Shown one piece after another: positions 24,880-33,697 of a stretch of 64,000 nucleotides of DNA; the stretch's first letter is position 1; every line of letters begins with the position of its first letter. The DNA is taken from positions 1-64,000 of the forward strand of contig JODU01000018.1 in NCBI GenBank assembly GCA_000720845.1. The letters run 5' to 3'. The notes beneath the pieces are model-generated. The model was not told the origin of the DNA, made no database searches, and saw only the letters and a program-made list of their open reading frames with translations. Position numbers and translations under genes: made by a program. Source of the DNA: Kitasatospora aureofaciens (GTDB lineage: Bacteria > Actinomycetota > Actinomycetes > Streptomycetales > Streptomycetaceae).

Positions 24880-26676
24880 CTACTTGGCGTAGATCGCCTC
24901 GATCTCGTCCGCGTAGTCCTTGGCGACGACATTCCGCTTGAGCTTCAGCGAAGGCGTCAAGTGCCCCGAGTCCTCGGTGAACTGAGCCCCCAGCACCCGG
25001 AACTTCCGCACCGACTCCGCCTTCGACACCGCCGCGTTCCCGTCGTCGATCGCGTCCTGGATCGCCGCGAGCAGATCCGGGTCCTGCCGCAGCGACACCG
25101 CCGTCGACCCGGCCGGCTTCCCGTGCTCCTCGCACCAGCGGCCCAGGAACTCCTCGTCGATCGTGACCAGCGCGCCCACGAAGGGCCGCCCGTCGCCGAC
25201 CACCATGCACTCGGCGACCAGCGCGTGCGCGCGGATGCGGTCCTCTATGACGGCCGGGGCGACGTTCTTGCCGCCGGCGGTGACGATGATCTCCTTCTTG
25301 CGGCCGGTGATCCGCAGATAGCCGTCCTCGTCGAGGGTGCCGATGTCGCCGGTGTGGAACCAGCCGTCGGCCAGCGCCTCAGCGGTCGCGCCCGGGTTGT
25401 TCCAGTACTCCTTGAACAGGTGCTCGCCGTGCAGCAGCACCTCGCCGTCGTCCGCGATGCGCACCACGGAGCCGGGCAGCGGCTGGCCCACCGTGCCGAT
25501 CTTCTGGCGGTCCCAGGGGTTGAAGGCGGTGGCCGCGCAGGACTCGGTCAGGCCGTAGCCCTCCAGGACCGTGAAGCCGATGCCGCGGAAGAAGTGCCCG
25601 AGCCGCTCGCCGAGCGGGGCGCCGCCGGAGATGGCGTACTCGCCCCGGCCGCCGAGGACCGTGCGGAGCTTGCTGTAGACGAGCTTGTCGAAGACCTTGT
25701 GCTTGAGCTTCAGGCCGACGGACGGGCCGGACGGCGTGTCCAGGGCCTTGCTGTACGCGATCGCCGTGTCCGCGGCCTTGTCGAAGATCTTGCCCTTGCC
25801 GTCGGCCTGCGCCTTGGCGCGCGCCGAGTTGTACACCTTCTCGAAGACGCGCGGCACGCCGAGGATCAGCGTGGGCCGGAAGGCGGCCAGTTCGTCGGTG
25901 AGGTTCTTGATGTCGGGGACGTTGCCCAGCTTGATCGGCGCGATCATCGGCGCGACCTGCACCAGCCGTCCGAAGACGTGGGCGAGCGGGAGGAAGAGCA
26001 GGACCGAGCACTCACCGGTGCGGAAGAGCGGGCGCAGCCGCTCGACGACGTTCCCGCACTCCGCGAAGAAGCTGCGATGGGTCAGGACACAGCCCTTGGG
26101 GCGGCCCGTCGTGCCGGAGGTGTACACGATGGTCGCCGGGTCGTCCGCCTTCGCGATCGAGCCGCGCTCCTCGACGGTCCGGTCCGTGACGTCCTGGCCC
26201 AGCCGCCCCAGCTCCTCCACGGCGCCGGCGTCGATCTGCCAGACGTTCTTCAGGGCGGGCAGCTGCTCGCGCACCGACTCGACGGCGGCCGAGTGCCCGG
26301 CCGACTCCACGACGCACGCCGTGGCACCGGAGTCGCCGAGGATCCACTGCACCTGCTCCGGCGAGCTGGTCTCGTACACCGGCACGGTGATCGCGCCCGC
26401 GCTCCAGATCGCGAAGTCCAGCAGGGTCCACTCGTAACGCGTGCGGGACATCAGCCCGACCCGGTCGCCGGGCTGGACACCGGAGGCGATGAGGCCCTTG
26501 GCCGCGGCGTGCACCTCGGCGAGGAAGGCGCGTGCGGTCACGTCCTGCCAGGCGCCCGACACCTTGCGGGCGATGACGGCGACGTCGGGATGCTGCGCGG
26601 CGTTTCTGCGGACGATGTCGGTCAGGTTTCCGTCCGCGGGGACCTCGTACAAGGCCGGAAGGCTGAACTCGCGCAA
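24880..26676 (-). CDS. Long-chain fatty acid-CoA ligase (FadD15-like)
   Basis: A 598-residue adenylate-forming enzyme. It has the AMP motif IVYTSGTTGRPKGCVLTH, the substrate-binding GYGLTESCA, and the hinge DGWFHTGDIGTLDEDGYLRITGRKKE; the catalytic Lys lies near the end in PSLKLKRN. The start is TTG at 26676 behind GAGGAGCAGCAG. It activates fatty acids to acyl-CoA through acyl-AMP. Convergent with the PimB-like gene. Confidence 0.95.
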   Translation of the reverse strand: MREFSLPALYEVPADGNLTDIVRRNAAQHPDVAVIARKVSGAWQDVTARAFLAEVHAAAKGLIASGVQPGDRVGLMSRTRYEWTLLDFAIWSAGAITVPVYETSSPEQVQWILGDSGATACVVESAGHSAAVESVREQLPALKNVWQIDAGAVEELGRLGQDVTDRTVEERGSIAKADDPATIVYTSGTTGRPKGCVLTHRSFFAECGNVVERLRPLFRTGECSVLLFLPLAHVFGRLVQVAPMIAPIKLGNVPDIKNLTDELAAFRPTLILGVPRVFEKVYNSARAKAQADGKGKIFDKAADTAIAYSKALDTPSGPSVGLKLKHKVFDKLVYSKLRTVLGGRGEYAISGGAPLGERLGHFFRGIGFTVLEGYGLTESCAATAFNPWDRQKIGTVGQPLPGSVVRIADDGEVLLHGEHLFKEYWNNPGATAEALADGWFHTGDIGTLDEDGYLRITGRKKEIIVTAGGKNVAPAVIEDRIRAHALVAECMVVGDGRPFVGALVTIDEEFLGRWCEEHGKPAGSTAVSLRQDPDLLAAIQDAIDDGNAAVSKAESVRKFRVLGAQFTEDSGHLTPSLKLKRNVVAKDYADEIEAIYAK

Positions 26677-26986
26677 GACTGCTGCTCCTCATAGGGCGCC
26701 GGCGCCACGACGTTGTGTGATGCGACGGTGCGGTCCAAGGCTCGGGCTGTGGCTCCGGAGGACTCATGCGGGATTCACATGTTGAAATCCAGAGCACGAC
26801 TGGACTGCCCGGACGTTACCCGCCGGTATGCGTTCTCCGACAGGGGGTCCCCGCGAGATGTTCGCTGCGTCACACGGATGGGGTTTGCTGTGCGCACAGT
26901 AGTCGACGGATCAACGGACCAGCCAGTAACCGCAGGTCCGACCGCCACTGTTCACATCAGGCACGCGCTGCTTACGCTTGATCGCC
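26677..26986. other. Divergent promoter region between acyl-CoA ligase and phosphoesterase genes
   Basis: 310 bases with no convincing gene. It must hold both divergent promoters. On the plus strand TTCACA (26951-26956), 16 bases, then TACGCT (26973-26978) precedes the ATG at 26987 by eight bases with no ribosome site. The palindrome GCGCCGGCGC lies near 26697. The small reading frames here have non-Streptomyces codon use. Confidence 0.5.
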
Positions 26987-27784
26987 ATGGCACCCACACC
27001 GCCCCGTAACACGAGCACGCGCGTCCACGTGGTCAGCGACGTCCATGGCAACGCCCGCGACCTGGCCAGGGCCGGCGAGGGCGCCGACGCCCTGATCTGT
27101 CTCGGGGACCTGGTCCTCTTCCTCGACTACGCCGACCACTCGCGCGGCATCTTCCCCGACCTGTTCGGCGTCGCGAACGCCGACCGCATCGTCGAGCTGC
27201 GCACCGCCCGCCGCTTCGCCGAGGCACGGGAGTTCGGGGCGCGGTTGTGGGCCGGGGTCGACGGGGACCGGCGGGAGCTGATCGAGCGGGCGGTGCGCAA
27301 GCAGTACGCCGAACTGTTCGCCGCCTTCCCCACCCCGACGTACGCCACCTACGGCAACGTCGACGTGCCCCCGCTGTGGCCCGAGTACGCCGGCCCCGGC
27401 ACCACCGTGCTCGACGGGGAGCGGGTGGAGATCGGCGGCCGTGTCTTCGGCTTCGTCGGCGGCGGGCTGCGCACCCCGATGCGGACGCCGTACGAGATCA
27501 GCGACGAGGAGTACGCCGCGAAGCTCGAAGCGGTCGGCGAGGTGGACGTGCTGTGCACCCACATCCCGCCCCAGGTGCCGGAACTGGTCTACGACACGGT
27601 GGCCCGGCGCTTCGAGCGGGGCAGCCGCGCGCTGCTGGACGCCATCCGCCGCACCCGCCCGCGCTACGCCCTGTTCGGGCACGTCCACCAGCCGCTGGCA
27701 CGGCGGATGCGCGTCGGTGCCACCGAATGCGTGAACGTCGGCCACTTCGCGTCGACGGGACGGCCCTGGGCGCTGGAGTGGTGA
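26987..27784 (+). CDS. Calcineurin-like metallophosphoesterase
   Basis: A 265-residue protein with all metallophosphoesterase blocks: VVSDVHGN, LGDLVLF, YGNVD, THIPPQ and FGHVHQP. These bind two metal ions. Substrate (protein, cyclic nucleotide or other phosphoester) cannot be told. ATG at 26987 is preferred to the TTG nine bases earlier. Confidence 0.88.
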   Translation: MAPTPPRNTSTRVHVVSDVHGNARDLARAGEGADALICLGDLVLFLDYADHSRGIFPDLFGVANADRIVELRTARRFAEAREFGARLWAGVDGDRRELIERAVRKQYAELFAAFPTPTYATYGNVDVPPLWPEYAGPGTTVLDGERVEIGGRVFGFVGGGLRTPMRTPYEISDEEYAAKLEAVGEVDVLCTHIPPQVPELVYDTVARRFERGSRALLDAIRRTRPRYALFGHVHQPLARRMRVGATECVNVGHFASTGRPWALEW

Positions 27785-27921
27785 CCGTGTGCGGCCGAGC
27801 CGCGCAGGTGGGTGGTGACATGCGCCCTCCCCGTAGGCGATAGCCTTCACGCGGCACACACGTGCGCGCCATCGGCGCGCGACGACCTCAGTAGCGGCCC
27901 GCATCCGGAGGAGCCACGGCG

Positions 27922-28356
27922 ATGGCGGAACACACCAGCTCGAGCATCACCATCGAGGCGGCACCGGCCGACGTCATGGCGGTGATCGCCGACTTCGCCC
28001 GCTACCCGGACTGGACCGGCGAGGTGAAGGAGGCCCAGGTCCTCGCGACCGACGCGCAGGGGCGCGCCGAACAGGTCCGGCTCGTCATGGACGCCGGGGC
28101 GATCAAGGACGACCAGACGCTGGCCTACACCTGGACCGGCGAGCACGAGGTCTCCTGGACGCTCGTCAAGTCCCAGATGCTGCGCTCCCTGGACGGCACC
28201 TACCTGCTCAGGCCGGCCGGCACGGGCACGGAGGTCACCTACCGCCTCACGGTGGACGTCAAGATCCCGATGCTCGGCATGATCAAGCGCAAGGCGGAGA
28301 AGGTCATCACGGACCGCGCCCTGGCGGGCCTGAAGAAGCGGGTGGAGTCGAAGTAA
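27922..28356 (+). CDS. SRPBCC (START/polyketide-cyclase-like) family protein
   Basis: A 144-residue protein of the SRPBCC fold: SSSITIEAAPADVMAVIADFARYPDWTGEVKEAQVL at the start, and the long C-terminal helix (GMIKRKAEKVITDRALAGLKKRV). Such proteins bind hydrophobic ligands in a cavity. AGGAG precedes the ATG. It sits just before an ArsA-like ATPase, the same pairing as Rv2185c/Rv2184c, hinting at a shared unknown function, perhaps lipid handling. Confidence 0.88.
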   Translation: MAEHTSSSITIEAAPADVMAVIADFARYPDWTGEVKEAQVLATDAQGRAEQVRLVMDAGAIKDDQTLAYTWTGEHEVSWTLVKSQMLRSLDGTYLLRPAGTGTEVTYRLTVDVKIPMLGMIKRKAEKVITDRALAGLKKRVESK

Positions 28357-28378
28357 CCCCTGACCGGTGGCCCGCGGT

Positions 28379-28394
28379 GGGCGCCGCGGCGCCC
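28379..28394. other. Perfect 16-bp GC palindrome
   Basis: GGGCGCCG immediately followed by CGGCGCCC, between the SRPBCC and ArsA-like genes. It could fold as a small terminator hairpin or be a protein-binding site. Confidence 0.45.
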
Positions 28395-28446
28395 GCGACG
28401 CCGTGACGGGCCCGACCGGCGGAGCCCCCAGGTACCGTTCACCCCC

Positions 28447-29619
28447 ATGCGCACCCTCCTGATCACGGGCCCCGGCGGCACCGGCCGTACCACCGTCGCC
28501 GCCGCCACCGCGCTCGCCGCCGCCCGGCAGGGCACCCGCACCCTCCTCCTGGGCACCGACCGCGACGACACCCTCGGCGCCGCGCTCGGCCTGCGCACCG
28601 GCCCGGCGCCGACCCCCGTCGAACCCGGCCTCACCGTCTGGCGCCCCGACGCCGCCCAGGGCTTCCGCGACGGCCTCGCCGCCCTCCAGGACCGCGCCGC
28701 CTCCGCGCTCGACCTGCTCGGCGCCGCCCGCCTCGACCCCGAGGACCTCACCCCGCTGCCCGGCGCCGAGGACCTCGCCCTGCTGCGCGCCCTGCGCGAG
28801 GCCGCCCTCGCCGAGGCGCACGACCTCCTCGTCGTCGACCTCCCGCCCGCGCCCCGCGCCCTCGCCCTGCTCGCCGCGCCCGAGGAACTGCGCCGCTGTC
28901 TGGGCCGCCTGCTCCCGCCCGAGCGGCAGGCCGCCCGCGCCCTGCGCCCCGTCCTCGGCCGGCTCGCGGGCGTCCCCATGCCGACCGAGGCGCTGTACGA
29001 GGCAGCCTCCCGCTGGGATCTCGAACTCGCCGCCGCCGAGGCCGTACTGGCCGACCGGAACACCGTCGTACGGCTGGTCGCCGAACCCGGCCCGGCCGGA
29101 GCCGACGCCGTCCGCGCCACCGCCCTCGGCCTCGCCCTGCGCGGCCTGCGCACCGACTGCCTGGTCGCCAACCGCGTCCTGCCGGAGGACACCCCCGCGG
29201 ACAGCTGGCTCAGCGGCCCCCTCGCCCAGCAGCGCAAGACCCTGGAGGAGTGGCGCGGGGCCCACGACGTCCGCGCCGTCGCCCATCTCGGCCGCGACCC
29301 GCGCGGCCCGGACGACCTGGCCGCCCTCGACGTGCCGGGCGTCAACCCGGACGCCTCCCCGGTCGAGTGGCCCGTCACCGACCGGCTGGCCGCGGACGGC
29401 GTGCTGGTCTGGCACATCCCGCTGCCCGGAGCCGTGCGCGAGGAGCTCGACCTGATCCGCCGCGGTGACGAACTGGTCGTCGCCGCCGGACCCTTCCGCC
29501 GTATCGTTCCGCTGCCCTCCGTGCTGCGCCGCTGCACCGTCGACGGGGCCGCGCTGCGGGACGGCACGCTCGCCGTCCGGTTCGCGCCCGACCCGCAGCT
29601 GTGGCCGCGGGGACGCTGA
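28447..29619 (+). CDS. ArsA/GET3-like ATPase
   Basis: A 390-residue protein with a deviant Walker A GPGGTGRTTVAA at residues 7-18 and LLVVDLPPAPRA as the switch/Walker B region, typical of the anion-transporting ATPase (ArsA/Get3) class of P-loop proteins. The metal-binding cysteines of true ArsA are absent, so it is not an arsenite pump subunit. TACCGT at 28433-28438 ends eight bases before the ATG and there is no ribosome site, so the mRNA may be leaderless. Function unknown; conserved with the SRPBCC neighbour. Confidence 0.85.
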   Translation: MRTLLITGPGGTGRTTVAAATALAAARQGTRTLLLGTDRDDTLGAALGLRTGPAPTPVEPGLTVWRPDAAQGFRDGLAALQDRAASALDLLGAARLDPEDLTPLPGAEDLALLRALREAALAEAHDLLVVDLPPAPRALALLAAPEELRRCLGRLLPPERQAARALRPVLGRLAGVPMPTEALYEAASRWDLELAAAEAVLADRNTVVRLVAEPGPAGADAVRATALGLALRGLRTDCLVANRVLPEDTPADSWLSGPLAQQRKTLEEWRGAHDVRAVAHLGRDPRGPDDLAALDVPGVNPDASPVEWPVTDRLAADGVLVWHIPLPGAVREELDLIRRGDELVVAAGPFRRIVPLPSVLRRCTVDGAALRDGTLAVRFAPDPQLWPRGR

Positions 29620-29691
29620 CCCGGCGGGACCCCCTGAGCACGGGCCCGTTCGGGTAACGTCGTAAGGACGAACCGTAGTCAGGAGTCCGTC

Positions 29692-30234
29692 ATGAGCGAA
29701 GAGCTCCCCCCGTCCGAGGCCCCCCGCCCCGACGAGGCCGACGCGGTCGACGAGACGCGAGCGACCGACGCCGACGCCGACGCCTGGGCCACGGCCTGTG
29801 CCGAGGACCTGGAGGCCGAGAAGGCCCGCCGCCGTGCCGAGTACGGGCCGCCGCCCGGCTCGGCCGCCGAGGAGCTGCGCCGGCTCGTCGACACCGTCGC
29901 GGACAAGCTGTCCGGTCTCCAGTCACCGCTGCTCGGCCAGGTCGCCGGACCCGCCGCCCAGCAGGTGGTCCGGCAGGTCGTGCAGCAGGCGAAGGCCGCC
30001 GTCGAACCGGTCATCGAGCGCAACCCGGACGTGTTCGACCACCTCGCCGCCGCCGGCGGTGAACTCCTCGCCGCCTACCGCTCCGCCGTCCAGAACCAGG
30101 AGCGCCGCTGGACCACCGGCGACACCGCGCCCGAGGACCCCCGCGACCCCCGCGACCTGGACGAACGCGGCGCCGACGGCCGAGACGAGGGCGACGGGGG
30201 CACCGGACCAGGACAGCGCATCGACCTGGACTGA
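29692..30234 (+). CDS. DUF5304-type conserved hypothetical protein
   Basis: A 180-residue acidic protein: Glu/Asp-rich N-terminus, a central helical part (SAAEELRRLVDTVADKLSGLQS, then AAQQVVRQVVQQAKAAVEPVIERNPDVFDHLAAAGGELLAAYRSAV), and a charged Asp/Gly-rich tail. No enzymatic motif or membrane segment. AGGAG stands seven bases before the ATG. It precedes glkA by 54 bases and may be cotranscribed. Family name given from memory. Confidence 0.72.
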   Translation: MSEELPPSEAPRPDEADAVDETRATDADADAWATACAEDLEAEKARRRAEYGPPPGSAAEELRRLVDTVADKLSGLQSPLLGQVAGPAAQQVVRQVVQQAKAAVEPVIERNPDVFDHLAAAGGELLAAYRSAVQNQERRWTTGDTAPEDPRDPRDLDERGADGRDEGDGGTGPGQRIDLD

Positions 30235-30288
30235 GCCCCGCCTCGGGTACGGTTGCCCTTAGCGGGGCTCGACCGAACTGAGGGATTC

Positions 30289-31242
30289 ATGGGACTCACC
30301 ATCGGCGTCGACATCGGCGGCACGAAGATCGCGGCCGGCGTGGTCGACGAGGAAGGCAACATCCTCTCGACCCACAAGGTGCCGACCCCCACCACACCTG
30401 AGGCCATCGTGGACGCCATCGCCTCCGCGGTGGACGGCGCGCGCGTGGGACACGAGATCGTCGGCGTCGGCATCGGTGCCGCCGGATACGTCAACCGCCA
30501 GCGCTCCATGGTCTACTTCGCGCCCAACATCGACTGGCGCCAGGAGCCGCTCAAGGAGAAGGTCGAGGCCCGCGTCGGCCTCCCGGTCGTCGTGGAGAAC
30601 GACGCCAACGCCGCGGCCTGGGGCGAGTACAAGTTCGGCGGCGGCAAGGGCCACCGCAACGTCATCTGCATCACCCTCGGCACCGGCCTCGGCGGCGGCA
30701 TCATCATCGGCAACAAGCTGCGCCGCGGTCACTTCGGCGTGGCCGCCGAGTTCGGCCACATCCGCATGGTGCCCGACGGTTTGCTGTGCGGCTGCGGCTC
30801 GCAGGGCTGCTGGGAGCAGTACGCCTCGGGCCGGGCGCTGGTCAGGTACGCCAAACAGCGCGCCAACGCCACCCCCGAGCGCGCCGAGGTGCTGCTGGCG
30901 CTCGGCGACGGCACCCCCGACGGCATCGAGGGCAAGCACATCTCGGTCGCCGCCCGCCAGGGCTGCCCGGTCGCCGTCGACTCCTACCGGGAGCTGGCCC
31001 GCTGGGCCGGTGCCGGCCTCGCCGACCTGGCCTCGCTCTTCGACCCGTCCGCCTTCATCGTCGGCGGCGGTCTCTCGGACGAGGGCGACCTGGTCCTCGA
31101 CCCGATCCGCAAGTCCTACAAGCGCTGGCTGGTCGGTGGCAACTGGCGCCCGGTCGCCGACGTGATCGCCGCCCAGCTCGGCAACAAGGCCGGTCTGGTG
31201 GGCGCAGCCGACCTGGCAAGGGAACCCGACCCGATCATGTAA
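30289..31242 (+). CDS. glkA: ROK-family glucokinase
   Basis: A 317-residue enzyme, exactly the size of S. coelicolor GlkA. ATG at 30289 (GAGGG five to nine bases upstream) gives MGLTIGVDIGGTKIAAG, the ATP phosphate-binding motif. The ROK signature includes ENDANAAAWGEYKFGGG and LGTGLGGGII, and the zinc cluster is CGCGSQGCWEQYASG. It phosphorylates glucose and, in Streptomyces, is required for carbon catabolite repression. Followed by a repeat element with a hairpin. Confidence 0.97.
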   Translation: MGLTIGVDIGGTKIAAGVVDEEGNILSTHKVPTPTTPEAIVDAIASAVDGARVGHEIVGVGIGAAGYVNRQRSMVYFAPNIDWRQEPLKEKVEARVGLPVVVENDANAAAWGEYKFGGGKGHRNVICITLGTGLGGGIIIGNKLRRGHFGVAAEFGHIRMVPDGLLCGCGSQGCWEQYASGRALVRYAKQRANATPERAEVLLALGDGTPDGIEGKHISVAARQGCPVAVDSYRELARWAGAGLADLASLFDPSAFIVGGGLSDEGDLVLDPIRKSYKRWLVGGNWRPVADVIAAQLGNKAGLVGAADLAREPDPIM

Positions 31243-31257
31243 AGGCGGTCACTGCGA

Positions 31258-31300
31258 GCGCCCAAGGGGCGCGGGGAACTGCGCGACAAGCCGCGTACCA
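31258..31300 (+). repeat. Dispersed post-gene repeat, copy 4
   Basis: GCGCCC-AAG-GGGCGC (31258-31272 with a 3-base loop) followed by GGGGAACTGCGCGACAAGCC, starting 15 bases after the glkA stop. Extends in weaker form to about 31335. Probable glkA terminator. Confidence 0.8.
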
Positions 31301-31355
31301 CCGGCAGTCGCCCACGAACCCCGCGCCCCGAGCTCGTAGGCGTACATTGATCAAC

Positions 31356-32105
31356 ATGGAGCAGCTCCCCAACTCCCAGACAGAACCCGACGGTTCCGCA
31401 GTCATCCGCGTCCTGAGCTACAACATCCGCTCGCTGCGCGACGACACCGACGCCCTCGCCCGCGTCGTCAGGGCCTGCGAGCCCGACCTCGTCCTCCTCC
31501 AGGAGGCCCCCCGCCTCTTCCGCTGGCGCAAGAAGATCACCCGGCTCGCCGCCGCGTCCGACCTGGTCCTCCTCTCCGGCGGCGGTCCCGCCGCCGGACC
31601 CGCGCTGCTCTGCTCCCTGCGGGCCACCGTGGAGCGCACCGAGGACGTGCTGCTCCCGCTCACCCCCGGCCGGCACCGCCGGGGCCTGGCCACCGCCGTG
31701 GTCCGGATCGGCGGGGCCCGTCTCGGCGTGCTCAGCACCCACCTGTCCCTGGACGCGGACGAGCGCCACGAACAGGCCGGGCTGCTCCTCGACCACCTGG
31801 CCGCCCTCGGCGTGAAACACGCGGTGGCGGGCGGCGACCTGAACGAGCGCCCCGGCGGCCGCACCTTCCGGCGGCTCGGGGACGGGCTGCGCGACTGCTG
31901 GACCGCGGCGCCATGGGGCGGCGAGTACACCTTCCCGGCCACCGCCCCGGACCGCCGTATCGACGCCGTCTTCGTCACCGAGGGCGTCGAGGTGCTGGGC
32001 TGCGGGGTGCCCTCGGGGCTGCCCGGGGTGGCCGAGGACGACCTGAGGGCGGCCACGGACCACCTGCCGGTCCTGACCGCCCTCCGCGTACCCGCGACCG
32101 CCTGA
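31356..32105 (+). CDS. Endonuclease/exonuclease/phosphatase family protein
   Basis: A 249-residue protein of the DNase I-like fold: VLSYNIRSLRDD, LVLLQEAPR (metal-binding Glu), GVLSTHLSLDADERHEQAG, VAGGDLNERPGG and the C-terminal RRIDAVFVT and ATDHLPVLTAL (final Asp-His). All catalytic residues are present. Substrate may be nucleic acid, phospholipid or another phosphodiester. TACATT at 31343-31348 ends seven bases before the ATG with no ribosome site, suggesting a leaderless transcript. Confidence 0.88.
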   Translation: MEQLPNSQTEPDGSAVIRVLSYNIRSLRDDTDALARVVRACEPDLVLLQEAPRLFRWRKKITRLAAASDLVLLSGGGPAAGPALLCSLRATVERTEDVLLPLTPGRHRRGLATAVVRIGGARLGVLSTHLSLDADERHEQAGLLLDHLAALGVKHAVAGGDLNERPGGRTFRRLGDGLRDCWTAAPWGGEYTFPATAPDRRIDAVFVTEGVEVLGCGVPSGLPGVAEDDLRAATDHLPVLTALRVPATA

Positions 32106-32130
32106 CCCCGGGGCCCGGCCGGCCGCCCGG

Positions 32131-32757
32131 CTACACCACCGCGCCCCGCCCCGGGTCGTCGTCGTCCTCTTCGCCCGTGCGCATCCGCATGACCAGGGTG
32201 GCGAAGCCGCCGAGGAAGCCGCCGATGCTCAGGGTCGTCAGCCACCAGGTCATGTCCCAGCCGAGCACCACCGCCAGTAGGAGCAGCACCGGGCCGCCGA
32301 GCACGCCCAGCCAGGCGAACTTCGCGGTGGGGTCGGCGTCGGGCAGCGGTGGCGGCTCGGGCGGCACGAAGTGGCCCTCGTCGTCCGCGTCGAAGTCGTC
32401 GTCGGACGGCTCGGCGGGCGTGTGGTCCCGGGGGCCGACGCCGGGCGCGAAGGCGACGGAGCCGCCCAGCGGCCGGTCCGAGGCGGGCCGGTCCGCCGAG
32501 GGCTTCTCGTCGTTCACCTCCGGCTCCAGCAGGGCCAGGTCCTCGACCGACTTGAACGGCTTCGAACCCGGCGGGTCCGGGGGCTCCTCCCCGTACCCGG
32601 CGACGATCGCGGCCCAGGCCGCGTCCTCGTCGAAGGACACGTCCTGCGCCTCGGGCCCGCCGTCCGCCGCGCGCTCCCGTCCCTCGCGGCGCTCCCGCTC
32701 CAGGTCCCGCTCCTCGCGGTCCTCGCGGTCCTCGCGGTCGGAGTCGTGCTCAGCCAC
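32131..32757 (-). CDS. Conserved acidic membrane protein of unknown function
   Basis: A 208-residue protein starting with GTG at 32757 behind AAGGAAGGGA. The N-terminus is a charged, repetitive tract (DREDREDREERDLERERREGRERA), followed by SFDEDAAWAAIVAGYGEEP, a disordered acidic and Pro-rich part and two closely spaced transmembrane helices (about 145-190) before an acidic tail. The start overlaps the hydrolase stop by eight bases, so the two are coupled. Function unknown. Confidence 0.78.
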   Translation of the reverse strand: MAEHDSDREDREDREERDLERERREGRERAADGGPEAQDVSFDEDAAWAAIVAGYGEEPPDPPGSKPFKSVEDLALLEPEVNDEKPSADRPASDRPLGGSVAFAPGVGPRDHTPAEPSDDDFDADDEGHFVPPEPPPLPDADPTAKFAWLGVLGGPVLLLLAVVLGWDMTWWLTTLSIGGFLGGFATLVMRMRTGEEDDDDPGRGAVV

Positions 32758-33553
32758 CTGCGGTCGTCCCTTCCTTGCCGAGACCGGACTCCGGTTCCCC
32801 GACGGAACCGGGCGCGAGCCGGCCGATGAACGCGACGCTCTCAGCGAAGATCCGGTCCGCATCGTGGTCCAACGTCGCCACGTGGTAGCTCTGTTCCAGC
32901 AGGATCTCCGTCACGTCCGTCGACGACACCCGGCCCAGGATCCGCGCCGAGTCGGCCGGCGGCACCACATGGTCCTGCGGACTGCGCAGCAACAGCAGCG
33001 GCTGGGTCACCTGCGGCAGGTCGCCGTCGGCGAGCCGGAAGAAGGCGCGCAGCGAGTGCGCCGCGTGCAGCGGCACCCGGTCGTACCCCAGCTCCGTGCT
33101 GAGCGGCTTGGCGATGTCGCTGGCGATGCCCTTGGTCGCGGGCACCAGGTGGCGCAGGAGCGGGAGGGCGTGCTGGGCGACGCCGTGCATCCGGTTCGCC
33201 GGGTTGACGACGACGACGCCGGAGACCGCCTCCCCGTGCTCGGCGGCGAGCCGCAGCGCCAGCGCGCCGCCCATGGACAGCCCGGCCACGAAGACCCGTG
33301 CGCAGCGCTCGCGCAGGACCCGCAGCTCACGGTCCACCTCCGCGTACCAGTCCTGCCAGCCGGTGACCTGCATGTCCTGCCAGCGGGTGCCGTGCCCGGG
33401 CAGCAGCGGCAGCGCCACGGTCAGGCCGCGCGCGGCGAGGTAGCGGGCCCAGGGGCGCAGCGACTGCGGGGAACCGGTGAAACCGTGACAGAGGAGGACG
33501 CCGGCCTCACCGCCCTCGTGGCGGTACGGCTCGGCTCCGGGCAGGACCGACAC
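32750..33553 (-). CDS. Alpha/beta hydrolase (carboxylesterase / monoacylglycerol-lipase type)
   Basis: A 267-residue enzyme; GTG at 33553 with AGGAGACCGAGAC upstream. Fold markers are LLCHGFTGSPQSL (oxyanion loop), PLLPGHGTRW, nucleophile elbow GLSMGGALAL, acid in LRSPQDHVVPP and a C-terminal His in SYHVATLDHD. It resembles thermostable Est30-type carboxylesterases acting on short acyl esters. Divergent from the acyltransferase PlsC gene and coupled to the acidic membrane protein, so lipid turnover is a fair guess. Confidence 0.9.
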   Translation of the reverse strand: MSVLPGAEPYRHEGGEAGVLLCHGFTGSPQSLRPWARYLAARGLTVALPLLPGHGTRWQDMQVTGWQDWYAEVDRELRVLRERCARVFVAGLSMGGALALRLAAEHGEAVSGVVVVNPANRMHGVAQHALPLLRHLVPATKGIASDIAKPLSTELGYDRVPLHAAHSLRAFFRLADGDLPQVTQPLLLLRSPQDHVVPPADSARILGRVSSTDVTEILLEQSYHVATLDHDADRIFAESVAFIGRLAPGSVGEPESGLGKEGTTAGG

Positions 33554-33697
33554 GTCTCGGTCTCCTGTCGTCAGGGGTACTCGGGGTACTCGCGGGTCTT
33601 TCACCGTACGCGACCGCACGGACACCGACCAGGGCCGTCGGGGCCATTGACGGCGCCGCGGGTTAAGGTCTGACCCACGGACACGGGAGGCACACGG

